Of a stretch of DNA of 64,000 nt, positions 1 through 7,625 are shown in pieces. Both the position numbers and the translations under genes were made by a program. Source of the stretch: CALIBK01 sp037444165 (GTDB taxonomy: Bacteria > Desulfobacterota > BSN033 > UBA1163); NCBI GenBank assembly GCA_037444165.1, contig JBBIMX010000002.1:1-64000 (forward strand), written 5' to 3'. Each line of letters starts with the position of its first letter. Within the stretch, counting starts at the first letter, position 1. The notes below the pieces were generated by a model. It did no database searches. It was not told the DNA's origin and saw only the letters and a list, made by a program, of their open reading frames with translations.

Positions 1-55
1 CCGCATTCGAAGGGTTTGGAACCCTACCTCCCCAGTCTTTCTATGACTTTTTCAG
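1..55. repeat. Palindromic element family A, copy 1 (cut by window edge)
   Basis: Bases 3-54 repeat, nearly base for base, the right halves of the elements at 41113-41228 and 55600-55712. The copy contains the small AGGGTT/AACCCT hairpin, the right inner arm ACCTCCCCAGTC and the right outer arm ACTTTTTCA. The left half lies outside the window. Confidence 0.85.
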
Positions 56-80
56 GGGTCTCCTAGTTCTGAAGTTTGTT

Positions 81-171
81 GTCGGCAGGGGTATCCCGCT
101 ACTCATGGGTGGTGCAATAGGCCTTTTTAAGGTTACCGCTCCAAGCTTTTCTCCAGCATCCCTCTCGGGAC
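81..171. repeat. Repeat family B, copy 0 (diverged)
   Basis: The left side (GTCGGCAGGGGTAT) and the right side (CATCCCTCTCGGG) match the ends of the copy at 39388-39444 in the same orientation. The centre contains a GGTTACCGC segment whose reverse complement recurs at 279-290 in copy 1. It is more diverged than the other copies and lies next to copy 1 in inverted orientation. Confidence 0.6.
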
Positions 172-220
172 CCTTGCTTCAACTGAGTCAGGGGTGACCT
201 GGAGGAAACCATAAATATGT

Positions 221-455
221 AATCCCCCACTCATGAAGTGGGGAATAAGCCCGAGAGGGGTATTGGAGAAACCCATAGTGCGGTAACCTTAAATGGCCCA
301 TAGAAATCGTTACTTTGGTTTGTTTTAATCAGAAACCCATTTCTACGATGGATCGATTTGGAGGATCTATTATATTCAATCCATCCGCGTTCTATGGGTT
401 TCGGAAATACTCCTCTCGGGCTTAAATTTATTTCCACCCTTTAGTGAGGGTTACA
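221..455. repeat. Repeat family B, copy 1 (long palindrome)
   Basis: The arms AAGCCCGAGAGG (247-258) and CCTCTCGGGCTT (412-423) begin an imperfect inverted repeat of about 37 bp. Inside it GAAACCCAT and ATGGGTTTC form a second inverted pair. A CCCCAC/GTGGGG hairpin flanks it at 225-243. Related copies lie at 39360-39471 and 48601-48690. No convincing protein is encoded. A structured-RNA or miniature mobile element origin is possible, but no transposase is linked to it. Confidence 0.8.
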
Positions 456-461
456 TAAATA

Positions 462-491
462 TTGACATTTAAATTTCTTATTCAATATGAT
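462..491 (+). promoter_or_regulatory. Sigma-70-type promoter for the aspartyl-protease-like gene
   Basis: TTGACA at 462-467 and TATGAT at 486-491 are separated by 18 bp. The predicted start lies near 498, only about 12 nt before the ATG at 510. The promoter begins just past the right end of repeat B copy 1. Confidence 0.6.
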
Positions 492-509
492 AAATTTTAA
501 AAAAAGAGA

Positions 510-1373
510 ATGAATCTGATCATTTTTTTCTTTTTCTTTTCCCTCTTCTTCGGCTCCATGGCCTATGGAGATGTGTATAAATGGGTGGACGAAAAGGGGA
601 CCCTCCATTTCACCGATGACCTCTCCAAAATCCCGGAGAGATACAGACCCAATGTCGAGATCCTCAAGGGACCGAAGAGAAAGGAAACCATCGAAGTTTC
701 CCCTTCAGGTCCAAAAGAAAAAACTCCATCACCCCTTCCCAAAAAAGAAAACCATCAGGAAGTGGAGGTCGACCTGATCAGAAAACATGAAATCTTCCTT
801 GCCGAAGTGGTCCTTAATGGAAGACTAAAACAGTATTTTGTTGTAGACACAGGGGCCAGTTTTACCCTGATTAGTCAACCCACAGCCACCGAACTTGGAA
901 TTTTTATCGATGAGACCACTCCCTTCCTCCGGGTCTCCAGTGTCAGCGATATCCTTCTGACTCCTTTAGTGACATTAAAATCGATTCGAGTAGGAAAAGC
1001 CGAACTTCAAGATGTGGAGGCCTTGATCTACACCATGCCCAACTATCAAGGCCTTCTGGGAAACTCTTTTCTCAATAAGTTTAAGGTGACCATTGACTCT
1101 CTCAATGGAAAGATGAGACTCTATTCTCTCAAGGGAATCCCCTCCCCGGACCGGCCTGGAGGGTATAGTAAAGACTATTGGGTCAGCCAATTCAGGTTTT
1201 ATCATCGGACTCTCGAGGAACTCAAAAGATTGAAATCCATCTACGAAAGCCGCTCCACATCCACTAAAGAGCTGATACGAATTAACAATGGAATACGCTA
1301 TTTTGAATCTCAACTGGGCGAATTAGAACGAAAAGCCTCTCTGGCCGGGGTCCCAAGAAACTGGAGGGAATAA
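510..1373 (+). CDS. Secreted retropepsin-like aspartyl protease with DUF4124 domain
   Basis: This 287-residue protein starts with a hydrophobic signal-like segment (residues 1-20), so it is probably exported or periplasmic. Residues about 21-55 look like a DUF4124 domain (YKWVDEKG, HFTDD). Residues about 90-210 form one retropepsin-like lobe with the active-site motif VVDTGAS near residue 112 and a GLLGNSFL motif, as in the clan AA proteases of the TIGR02281 type. The C-terminal 70 residues are charged and helical. One lobe would have to dimerise to be active. It is monocistronic and points away from the repeat cluster. The natural substrate is unknown. The domain assignments come from motif recognition. 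Confidence 0.8.
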   Translation: MNLIIFFFFFSLFFGSMAYGDVYKWVDEKGTLHFTDDLSKIPERYRPNVEILKGPKRKETIEVSPSGPKEKTPSPLPKKENHQEVEVDLIRKHEIFLAEVVLNGRLKQYFVVDTGASFTLISQPTATELGIFIDETTPFLRVSSVSDILLTPLVTLKSIRVGKAELQDVEALIYTMPNYQGLLGNSFLNKFKVTIDSLNGKMRLYSLKGIPSPDRPGGYSKDYWVSQFRFYHRTLEELKRLKSIYESRSTSTKELIRINNGIRYFESQLGELERKASLAGVPRNWRE

Positions 1374-1422
1374 TCTCTTCCCCATAGAAGTTCTGAGTTC
1401 TAAATTGGAAACACGCCTTAGC

Positions 1423-1977
1423 TTAGGGGGTATAAAGTACGACCAGAAGTTTGGCTTCTTGATCACTGAGATTGCGGAGTTTATGGGGGATTCCTGAATC
1501 GAAATGCAGGGTCTCTCCTTTCTTCAGGATATTCGGATTCTCCCCTACCCTCACCTCTACTTCTCCCTTTAATACATAGATAAACTCTTCCCCCTCATGT
1601 CGATACTCTACCATTCGATGATCCTGTTTGGGGTCAATGGTGACCAGAAAGGCCTTCATATGTTTGTTTTCGGCATCCGGGGTAAGCGTTTTATAAGCAT
1701 AGGCTTGTGTTCGTTTAAAAAAGCTCTCCTTCCTCTTCCTGGCCAGGGCCTCCTGTTCTTCAGCAGAGAGGAAAGAACCAGAGTCGATGGATAGGGCTTT
1801 CGAAATCTGTATGACCGCAGAGACAGGGGGGATGATCTTCCCTTCTTCAATCTCTCGGAGGTAACGTTGGGACAATCCGGTTTTGTTGGCCAGAGATTCA
1901 AAAGAGAGCTTCCTTAACTCTCTCAGTTGCCGCATCTTTGCTCCAAAAGATTTTTCATCCAATTTTTTTTGTCCCAT
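1423..1977 (-). CDS. XRE-family transcriptional regulator with C-terminal cupin
   Basis: This 184-residue protein has an N-terminal helix-turn-helix of the HTH_3 class (about residues 12-66, with the turn around NKTGLSQRYLREIE) and a C-terminal cupin_2 beta-barrel (about 110-183, with HEGEEFIYVLKGE and the closing GIPHKLRN). Such proteins usually repress or activate nearby metabolic genes after the cupin senses a small molecule. The start has a strong GGAGGGAG ribosome site. It lies 73 bp downstream of trpS on the same strand. The ligand and targets cannot be read from the sequence. Confidence 0.88.
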   Translation of the reverse strand: MGQKKLDEKSFGAKMRQLRELRKLSFESLANKTGLSQRYLREIEEGKIIPPVSAVIQISKALSIDSGSFLSAEEQEALARKRKESFFKRTQAYAYKTLTPDAENKHMKAFLVTIDPKQDHRMVEYRHEGEEFIYVLKGEVEVRVGENPNILKKGETLHFDSGIPHKLRNLSDQEAKLLVVLYTP

Positions 1978-2050
1978 GGCTCTCCCTCCCTTCAGGGGTA
2001 AGATTCAATAGAACCATTATATTCTTCTATCGGGATTTTTCAATCGTTTT

Positions 2051-3049
2051 TTACGGGATCCTTCTTGAGGACCTAAATTTCACCCCGATTTTCGTTCTCA
2101 CCTCCTCCATCACTTTCTGGGCGATGGCCCTTGCCCGATCCGCTCCAGAAGTCAAAACTTCATGGATATAATGGGATTTCTCGTTTATCGCTTTTACCCG
2201 ATCCTGAATGGGAATCAATTCTTCACTCATATTCTTTGAAAGAATCTCCTTACACTCGATACATCCAATGGCTGCAGTTCGGCACCCCTTTTCAACATAC
2301 TCAAGCTGGTCCAGTTTCGAGAAGGCGGTATGCATCGTATAGATGTTACAATGTTCGGGATGTCCCGGGTCATTCCTTTTCTCCCGATGGGGACAGGTCA
2401 CGGCCGTTCTTAGTTTCTCCCAAATGACGGAGGGGGGGTCAAGAAGACCGATCGCATTGTTCATTGATTTTGACATCTTTGCCTGGCCATCGGTACCAAG
2501 AATTCGAGGGGCCGTGGAAAGAAGAACCTGAGGCTCTGGGAAGGTTAGACCAAAACGGGCATTAAATTTTCTTGCAATCTCCCGACAGAGCTCTACGTGT
2601 TGAACCTGGTCCTCCCCGACAGGGACATAACCTGCTTTATAAATCAAAATATCAGCCGCTTGAAGCACAGGATAGCCCAGAAGACCCATGTTGATATTCT
2701 GTCGATGCTGTTTGGCCTTCTCTTTAAATTGGGTCATCCTTTCCAGCTCACCGATAGGAGTCACACAATTGAAGATCCAGGCCAGCTCCGTATGTTCTGG
2801 AACATGAGATTGAACAAATACAATACATTTCTCTGGGGTCAACCCACAGGCCAGGAGAATGGTGGCTGTCTCGAGAATCCTCTTCTGCATCAACGCCACT
2901 TCATATTCTACCGTTATGGCATGATAATCCACCACACAGTAGAGACACTCATATTGGTCTACAAGGCGGACCCAATTTCGAATCGCACCCACATAATTTC
3001 CAATATGAATCTCTCCTGAAGGTTGAATCCCACTAAAAATTCGTTCCAT
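2051..3049 (-). CDS. trpS: Tryptophanyl-tRNA synthetase
   Basis: This cytoplasmic class I aminoacyl-tRNA synthetase charges tRNA-Trp. It has 332 residues, the usual length of bacterial TrpRS. The HIGH signature appears as HIGN near residue 16 (GIQPSGEIHIGNY) and the KMSKS loop as KMSKS near residue 192, followed by NNAIGLLD. The ATG is preceded by a GGAGGG ribosome site. About 60 nt upstream lies a terminator-type hairpin, and before that a leader peptide with two Trp codons, so expression is probably adjusted to charged tRNA-Trp by attenuation. Confidence 0.97.
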   Translation of the reverse strand: MERIFSGIQPSGEIHIGNYVGAIRNWVRLVDQYECLYCVVDYHAITVEYEVALMQKRILETATILLACGLTPEKCIVFVQSHVPEHTELAWIFNCVTPIGELERMTQFKEKAKQHRQNINMGLLGYPVLQAADILIYKAGYVPVGEDQVQHVELCREIARKFNARFGLTFPEPQVLLSTAPRILGTDGQAKMSKSMNNAIGLLDPPSVIWEKLRTAVTCPHREKRNDPGHPEHCNIYTMHTAFSKLDQLEYVEKGCRTAAIGCIECKEILSKNMSEELIPIQDRVKAINEKSHYIHEVLTSGADRARAIAQKVMEEVRTKIGVKFRSSRRIP

Positions 3050-3108
3050 CTTTAAATCTTACCCTCCTTTTACTCTTTCAGTTCTCCTAAAAAATTGAGG
3101 ATAGAAAT

Positions 3109-3189
3109 AAAGAGGCCATGGGATATTGCCCATGGCCTCTTTCCCCCCCTTGATCAAAGTTATGGGCAGAGGAACAGTAGGCAATATCC
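3109..3189 (-). promoter_or_regulatory. trpS attenuator: terminator hairpin and competing antiterminator
   Basis: Read on the minus strand, 3142-3129 pairs perfectly with 3122-3109 (14-bp stem, AAAGAGGCCATGGG, 6-nt loop), a terminator-type hairpin followed by a moderately U-rich run. The segment GGATATTGCC at 3189-3180 is the exact complement of GGCAATATCC at 3130-3121, which overlaps the left arm, loop and right arm of that hairpin. The two structures exclude each other. The upstream antiterminator strand lies inside the leader-peptide reading frame, just beyond its Trp codons. This is the geometry expected for ribosome-mediated attenuation. Confidence 0.78.
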
Positions 3190-3228
3190 TGACTCTCCTT
3201 TCCCACACCATATCCAGATTGGGATCAT
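3160..3228 (-). CDS. trpS leader peptide (22 residues, two Trp codons)
   Basis: A short frame runs from an ATG at 3228 to a TAA at 3160-3162. It begins MIPIWIWCG, with TGG codons at 3216-3214 and 3210-3208. An AGGAG ribosome site lies 6 nt upstream of the ATG. A ribosome stalled at the Trp codons would leave the antiterminator strand (3189-3180) free. A ribosome reaching the stop codon would cover it and let the terminator form. The coding capacity is tiny, so the claim rests on the Trp pair, the ribosome site and the RNA geometry together. Confidence 0.75.
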   Translation of the reverse strand: MIPIWIWCGKGESGYCLLFLCP

Positions 3229-3255
3229 CCGACTCTCCTGAGCGAGTTTGGATTC

Positions 3256-3284
3256 AATTTACCTTAACCTTCTTTAAAAATCAA
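3256..3284 (-). promoter_or_regulatory. Predicted promoter of the trpS transcript
   Basis: Minus-strand TTGATT (3284-3279) and TAAATT (3261-3256) are separated by 17 bp. The predicted start near 3249 lies about 20 nt before the leader-peptide ATG, so the transcript would contain the complete attenuator. Confidence 0.5.
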
Positions 3285-3298
3285 TACCCTCAGGTTCC

Positions 3299-3328
3299 TT
3301 GACAAAGTAGGGAAATCTCATTTAGAGA
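3299..3328 (+). promoter_or_regulatory. Possible glpABC promoter
   Basis: A perfect TTGACA (3299-3304) lies 58 bp before glpA. The matching -10 element is poor (TAGAGA at 3323-3328 after 18 bp), so an activator may be needed or the true promoter lies elsewhere. It is divergent from the trpS promoter. Confidence 0.3.
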
Positions 3329-3356
3329 TGAAGGAGAGGTTCTTCCTGGTGATAAA

Positions 3357-4871
3357 ATGGGTCTAAAAACTGAGGTGCTTATTGTTGGGGGAGGAGCCAC
3401 AGGCGTAGGAATTGCAAGGGATCTCTCTCGTAGAGGAATCCCATTAATTTTAATTGAGAAAGGGGATTTCGCCTTTGGCGCAAGCGGAAGAAATCATGGA
3501 CTCCTTCACAGTGGTGCCAGATATGCCGTCACGGATCCTCAAGCCGCCAGGGAATGCATGGAAGAAAACAGAATTCTTCGTAAGATTGCTCCCCATTGTA
3601 TCGAGGAGACTGGAGGACTTTTTATCTCCCTTCCTGAAGATGGTCTGGACTTCAGGGATCGATTTCTTCGCGCCTGTGAAAAGGTTGGAATTCCGACCCA
3701 TCCCATGTCGCCGGAAGAGGCCCTTCATCTTGAACCAGGGCTGAATCCTGATCTTCTGTCCGCCATTCAAGTCCCTGATGGAGCTATTGATCCTTTTGCC
3801 CTCATCCTCTCCAATGCCAGAGAGGCAGAAGCCCATGGGGCAACCTTTCTTCTCCATACGGAGGTCCTCTCCATCCTTTCAGAAAAAGATAAAGTCAAAG
3901 GGGTGAGAGTCAAAGACCAATTGACCGGAGAGGAATATTTAATTGAGACCACCTTTCTTATCAATGCCACCGGAGCGTGGGCAGACCATTTTTTGAAACC
4001 GCTCGGCCTCCGGATTGGAATTGCCCTTTCCAAAGGCTCCATGATGATCACTAATCGAAGGCTGAGCCAAAGGGTGATCAACCGGTGCCGCCCTCCTTCG
4101 GATGGAGATATCATTGTTCCTAACCATACTGTCTCTATTCTTGGGACGACCTCCGTCCGTGTAATGGAGGTAGAAAATTTTGAAATCACTCCCTCGGAGA
4201 TTTCTTTGCTCATCCATGAAACCTCAAGAATGATCCCCTCCATTGAAGGATGCCGCTTCATTCGCGCTTATGCAGGGATTCGCCCTCTCTTTATGGAAGA
4301 GGGAAAAGAAGAGGATCGTTCCATCAGCCGTGGATTTGTTCTGATTGACCATGAAAAACGAGATGGCCTAAAGAACCTGATCACCATCACTGGAGGGAAA
4401 CTCATCACCTATCGATTAATGGCAGAGAGAGCCTCTGATCTCATCTGTGAAAAAATGGGGGTAAGCATCCCTTGCTCCACCCACCTCATCCCGCTTCCCG
4501 GAGCTGATCAACCTCGAGGGCTTAAGGAAAGGTTGAAAAACCTGCCCCAGGGAGAGACTCTCTGTGATTGTGAGCTGGTCAAAAGGGGTGAGGTGGAAAC
4601 ACTCCTGAAGGACAAAAAACTTAAAGAACTCCAAGATCTCCTTCATCGCACAAGGATTGCCAAAGGGACTTGCCAGGGAGGATTCTGTGTTTATCGACTC
4701 CTTGGAGTCTTAAATGAATCAGAGAAGGAGTTTGGAGACTCCAATCGGATTTTGAAAGGATTTCTTGAGGAGCGATGGAAAGGCATTCAGCCTATTCTGT
4801 GGGGATCAGCGGTTAAAGAAGAAGAAGTCGTAGAAGGGATCTATAAGGTAATTTTTAACCTCAAATTATAA
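3357..4871 (+). CDS. glpA: Anaerobic glycerol-3-phosphate dehydrogenase, FAD subunit A
   Basis: GlpA oxidises sn-glycerol-3-phosphate to dihydroxyacetone phosphate and passes electrons to GlpB and GlpC at the membrane quinone pool. The 504-residue protein starts with an FAD dinucleotide fold (IVGGGATGVGIARDLSRRG), followed by the DAO-family core (GASGRNHGLLHSGARY, ITGGKLITYRLMAE). A C-terminal BFD-like [2Fe-2S] domain supplies cysteines in CDCE near residue 401 and CQGGFC near 441. It is the first gene of glpABC, with 7 bp to glpB. No glycerol kinase or facilitator is nearby, so the glycerol-3-phosphate must come from another route. Confidence 0.95.
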   Translation: MGLKTEVLIVGGGATGVGIARDLSRRGIPLILIEKGDFAFGASGRNHGLLHSGARYAVTDPQAARECMEENRILRKIAPHCIEETGGLFISLPEDGLDFRDRFLRACEKVGIPTHPMSPEEALHLEPGLNPDLLSAIQVPDGAIDPFALILSNAREAEAHGATFLLHTEVLSILSEKDKVKGVRVKDQLTGEEYLIETTFLINATGAWADHFLKPLGLRIGIALSKGSMMITNRRLSQRVINRCRPPSDGDIIVPNHTVSILGTTSVRVMEVENFEITPSEISLLIHETSRMIPSIEGCRFIRAYAGIRPLFMEEGKEEDRSISRGFVLIDHEKRDGLKNLITITGGKLITYRLMAERASDLICEKMGVSIPCSTHLIPLPGADQPRGLKERLKNLPQGETLCDCELVKRGEVETLLKDKKLKELQDLLHRTRIAKGTCQGGFCVYRLLGVLNESEKEFGDSNRILKGFLEERWKGIQPILWGSAVKEEEVVEGIYKVIFNLKL

Positions 4872-4878
4872 AGGGAAT

Positions 4879-6093
4879 ATGGGGTACGATCTCATTATTA
4901 TTGGAATGGGCCTTTCAGGTCTGATGGCGGCTAAAACCGCTCTCGATCTGGGAAAACAAGTGCTTATCATTGGAAAGGGAATGGGAGGTCTCATTCTATT
5001 CTCCAATACCATTGATGTGCTGGGAAAAGTTCCAGAAACCCTCCCATTAAAGGATGGACTTTCTCATTGGATTAAAGAACATCCCGAACACCCCTATTCC
5101 AAGATAGGAGTGGAAGGAATAGAGGAGGCCCTTTCCTCGTTTGTGTCCCTCTTCCCACCTCCTTACACCTTCCATTCCTTCGAGGGGCGAAATAGAAAAC
5201 TTCCTACTGCTGTCGGGACGCTTCGCCCGACTTATCTTTTTCCTACCACTCTGTCTGGGGGAGCCTTTCTAAAAGAGGGAAATACCCTTATCGTGGGATT
5301 TAAGGGGTTCAAAGATTTTTATGCAGCCTATATGGCGAGACAATTGAAATGCCGCTATCTAACAGTGTCTTTTCAGAAGGAAGGGCCGCCGGACTTGACC
5401 GCCACTTATCTCACAAGACAAATGGAAAAGGAAGAGGTGAGAGAAAGAGTCGGTCTTGAAATTAAAAACTCCTTAAGGGGAGAAACGTTAATTGGAGTCC
5501 CTGCTCTTCTTGGACTCCACGATCCCATGAGGATTAAAGCCCATCTTGAAGCCATCACAGGAGGAGAGATATTTGAAATCCCTACCCTTCCACCATCGAT
5601 ATTAGGGATGAGGATCTTTAATCGTTTTAAAGTCTATCTTCTGGAGAGAGGAGCGAACTTCCTCCTGGGTCATAACGTTTCGAGGGTTCAGATTAAAGGT
5701 TCTATATGTGAAGGGATCGAGGTGCTTCATCCCCCCATCTCTCGTTTTTATTCCGCTCATCATTTCGTTCTTGCCACGGGTCGTTTCATAGGTGGAGGAC
5801 TCGAAGCGGACCGGGAGAGAATTTCAGAATCGCTTTTTCATCTACCTGTATTCAGTGAGGACTCCCCTGAGAGGTGGTTTAGAAAAAATTTTTTTGATTC
5901 CCATCCTATCCATCGTTCCGGGATTTCAGTCGATCACTCCTTTCGACCCTTGGATCACGATGGGAAGACTGTTTTTGAAAATGTTCGGGTCGTAGGAACC
6001 ATTCTCTCCGGTCATCATTATATCGATGAGGGATCGAGGGAAGGAATTGAGATTTCTACGGGCTATTGGGGGGTAAAAAGACTTTTTGAATAA
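4879..6093 (+). CDS. glpB: Anaerobic glycerol-3-phosphate dehydrogenase subunit B
   Basis: GlpB is the second flavoprotein subunit of the anaerobic glycerol-3-phosphate dehydrogenase and links GlpA to the iron-sulfur subunit. The 404-residue product opens with a Rossmann FAD motif (IIGMGLSGLMAAKTA). Toward the C-terminus it keeps the GlpB-type segments FVLATGRFIGGGL and FENVRVVGTILSGH. Length and position between glpA and glpC agree with the family. Its last 8 bases overlap the start of glpC. Confidence 0.92.
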   Translation: MGYDLIIIGMGLSGLMAAKTALDLGKQVLIIGKGMGGLILFSNTIDVLGKVPETLPLKDGLSHWIKEHPEHPYSKIGVEGIEEALSSFVSLFPPPYTFHSFEGRNRKLPTAVGTLRPTYLFPTTLSGGAFLKEGNTLIVGFKGFKDFYAAYMARQLKCRYLTVSFQKEGPPDLTATYLTRQMEKEEVRERVGLEIKNSLRGETLIGVPALLGLHDPMRIKAHLEAITGGEIFEIPTLPPSILGMRIFNRFKVYLLERGANFLLGHNVSRVQIKGSICEGIEVLHPPISRFYSAHHFVLATGRFIGGGLEADRERISESLFHLPVFSEDSPERWFRKNFFDSHPIHRSGISVDHSFRPLDHDGKTVFENVRVVGTILSGHHYIDEGSREGIEISTGYWGVKRLFE

Positions 6094-7324
6094 GTTCTTC
6101 TCTATGAGGGTGAGAGCAAAAAAGGAAGATTGGCTTAAGAAAAATGCGGATCTCTGTATCCGATGCGCTACGTGCATGGCGGTCTGTCCTGTGTCACGAG
6201 TCACCTCCCTCTTCCCTGGCCCGAAGAACACAGGTCCTGGAGCCCAACGATTCCGTCATCCTGAAGAGCCCTCGGTAGACCATTGGGTAGATCTCTGTAT
6301 CGGTTGTCATCTCTGTAATGGAGTCTGTCCGGCTGGCGTACCGATCTCTGAATTGAATCTCCTGGCCAAAACGAAATACCTAAATGAGAAGGGAAGACCA
6401 TTTCGAGATTGGCTCCTCACCCATTCTTATCTCTATGGATGGATTGGAGCCCTCTTTTCTCCTATCACCAATTATCTTCTTCAAAAACCCGTTGTGAAAA
6501 AGCTCTTAGAAATTATCCTGAAGATGGATCAACGAAGTCCCCTTCCAAATTACCAATCTCCTCTTTTTAGAGAATGGTTCAAGGGCCATTCTTCTAAAGG
6601 AGGAAAAAAGATTGCCTACTTTTATGGATGCTTTACGAATACCAATGACATCGACGTAGGGAAAGCAACGGTGGAGGTCCTTGAAGCCAATGGTTTTGAA
6701 GTCACTCTTCCCACTCAGGACTGTTGTGGCCTCCCCATGCTTGGCAATGGGGATTTCGATGGGGCGAGAAAAAAAGGAGAAAAAAATCTTTCTTCCCTCC
6801 TTCAGGTCATCCGTTCAGGGGTCGAGATCCTCTATACCTCCACGAGCTGTGGGTTTATGATCAAACACGAATACGGACATCTCCTGGAGCTCCCCGGAGC
6901 CGAAGAGTTGGCAAACCATACCTTTGAGCTCTTTGAGTTTTTAAGGAAACTTAAAGAGTCGGGAAATCTGAATACCCGCTTCAAAAGGCTCTCGATCAAG
7001 GCGGCCTATTTTACCCCCTGCCATCTCAGGGCCTTAGGGATTGGCCTTCCTGCCTTTGAAATTCTGAAGCTCATTCCTGATTTAGAATTAACAAGACTCG
7101 AGGCCGATTGTTGCGGAATGGGAGGAACCTTCGGTTTTAAAAAAGAAAAGTATGAGATTGCCCGGGAGATTGGGAATGATTTAAAAAAGGCGATTGACCG
7201 TGTCAATCCTGAAATGATCCTGACCGAGTGCGAGGGCTGCCGTCTTCAGATTCGACATCTCACCGGTTTGAAAGTGCTCCATCCGGTTCAAGTTTTAAGA
7301 GATGCTCTCTTATTGCGGCCCTAA
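6086..7324 (+). CDS. glpC: Anaerobic glycerol-3-phosphate dehydrogenase, Fe-S subunit C
   Basis: GlpC carries electrons from GlpAB to menaquinone. Two [4Fe-4S] ferredoxin motifs lie near the N-terminus (CIRCATCMAVCP and CIGCHLCNGVCP). Two CCG domains typical of HdrB/GlpC/LutA proteins follow, with DCCGLPMLG near residue 212 and DCCGMGGTFG near 340. A TTG start at 6086 is preferred because a GGGGGG run lies 11-16 nt upstream and it overlaps glpB by 8 bp. An in-frame ATG at 6104 is the alternative but has no ribosome site. Its 3' end overlaps the antisense candidate selenoprotein gene by 65 bp. Confidence 0.93.
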   Translation: MNKFFSMRVRAKKEDWLKKNADLCIRCATCMAVCPVSRVTSLFPGPKNTGPGAQRFRHPEEPSVDHWVDLCIGCHLCNGVCPAGVPISELNLLAKTKYLNEKGRPFRDWLLTHSYLYGWIGALFSPITNYLLQKPVVKKLLEIILKMDQRSPLPNYQSPLFREWFKGHSSKGGKKIAYFYGCFTNTNDIDVGKATVEVLEANGFEVTLPTQDCCGLPMLGNGDFDGARKKGEKNLSSLLQVIRSGVEILYTSTSCGFMIKHEYGHLLELPGAEELANHTFELFEFLRKLKESGNLNTRFKRLSIKAAYFTPCHLRALGIGLPAFEILKLIPDLELTRLEADCCGMGGTFGFKKEKYEIAREIGNDLKKAIDRVNPEMILTECEGCRLQIRHLTGLKVLHPVQVLRDALLLRP

Positions 7325-7595
7325 TGACTTCAACTGTTGGAACAGGAGTGAGCCTTCCAGACTCGTCTCTAAATACCCTTCACGAAACTTCCCCATAGCC
7401 CTGGGGTTGTAATTCTTCTCCATTAATAAAAATAGATGGAGATCCGGATAGACCAAGCCTTTTAAACTCTTCCTCATCCATTCTGGAGAGATGGACGGTG
7501 GCTTCAATCCCTTCCATGGCTAAGGCCTGTTTGATATTCTTGAGCAAATCTTCCTCTGAACTGCATTGGTAAGAGAGATAACAATCAATTTTCAT
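7260..7595 (-). CDS. Small thioredoxin-fold protein with in-frame TGA, candidate selenoprotein
   Basis: Residues 1-71 form a small thioredoxin/glutaredoxin-like fold: beta start, YQCSSEEDL at the active-site position, and the cis-Pro loop GSPSIFING. A TGA (7382-7380) follows GYGEVS, but the same frame continues for 39 codons with clear protein character (RVFRDESGRLTP, VPTVEVIRAAIREH) to a TGA at 7260. In related small thioredoxin-fold proteins as I recall them, this position is a Cys in a G-x-x-C-R-hydrophobic motif, so the TGA is best explained as selenocysteine. A 5-bp hairpin starts 15 nt after the TGA. Alternatives are a nonsense mutation or real termination after 71 residues. No sel genes are in the window. 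Confidence 0.68.
7350..7364 (-). promoter_or_regulatory. Possible bacterial SECIS hairpin
   Basis: On the minus strand GAGTC (7364-7360) pairs with GGCTC (7354-7350), including one G-U pair, around a TGGAA loop. The stem begins 15 nt after the in-frame TGA and the loop carries two G residues. Both agree with the loose bacterial SECIS pattern. Such short stems arise by chance easily. Confidence 0.4.
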
Positions 7596-7625
7596 CTTCT
7601 TTTTTCCTGAAGATTTAGGGCCTAA

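Noticed and set aside
231..437. A 68-codon open frame on the minus strand
   Set aside because: It lies wholly within repeat B copy 1, a palindrome. The related copies do not preserve the frame.
81..455. CRISPR-like repeats
   Set aside because: Copies are palindromic, variable in length and scattered, without regular spacers or cas genes.
3121..3142. T-box leader for trpS
   Set aside because: No T-box bulge sequence (TGGNACC type) was found. The leader peptide with Trp codons explains the region better.
7310..7507. Minus-strand frame as a frameshifted end of the thioredoxin-like gene
   Set aside because: Reading straight through the TGA gives a much more protein-like C-terminus than the shifted frame, so no frameshift is needed.
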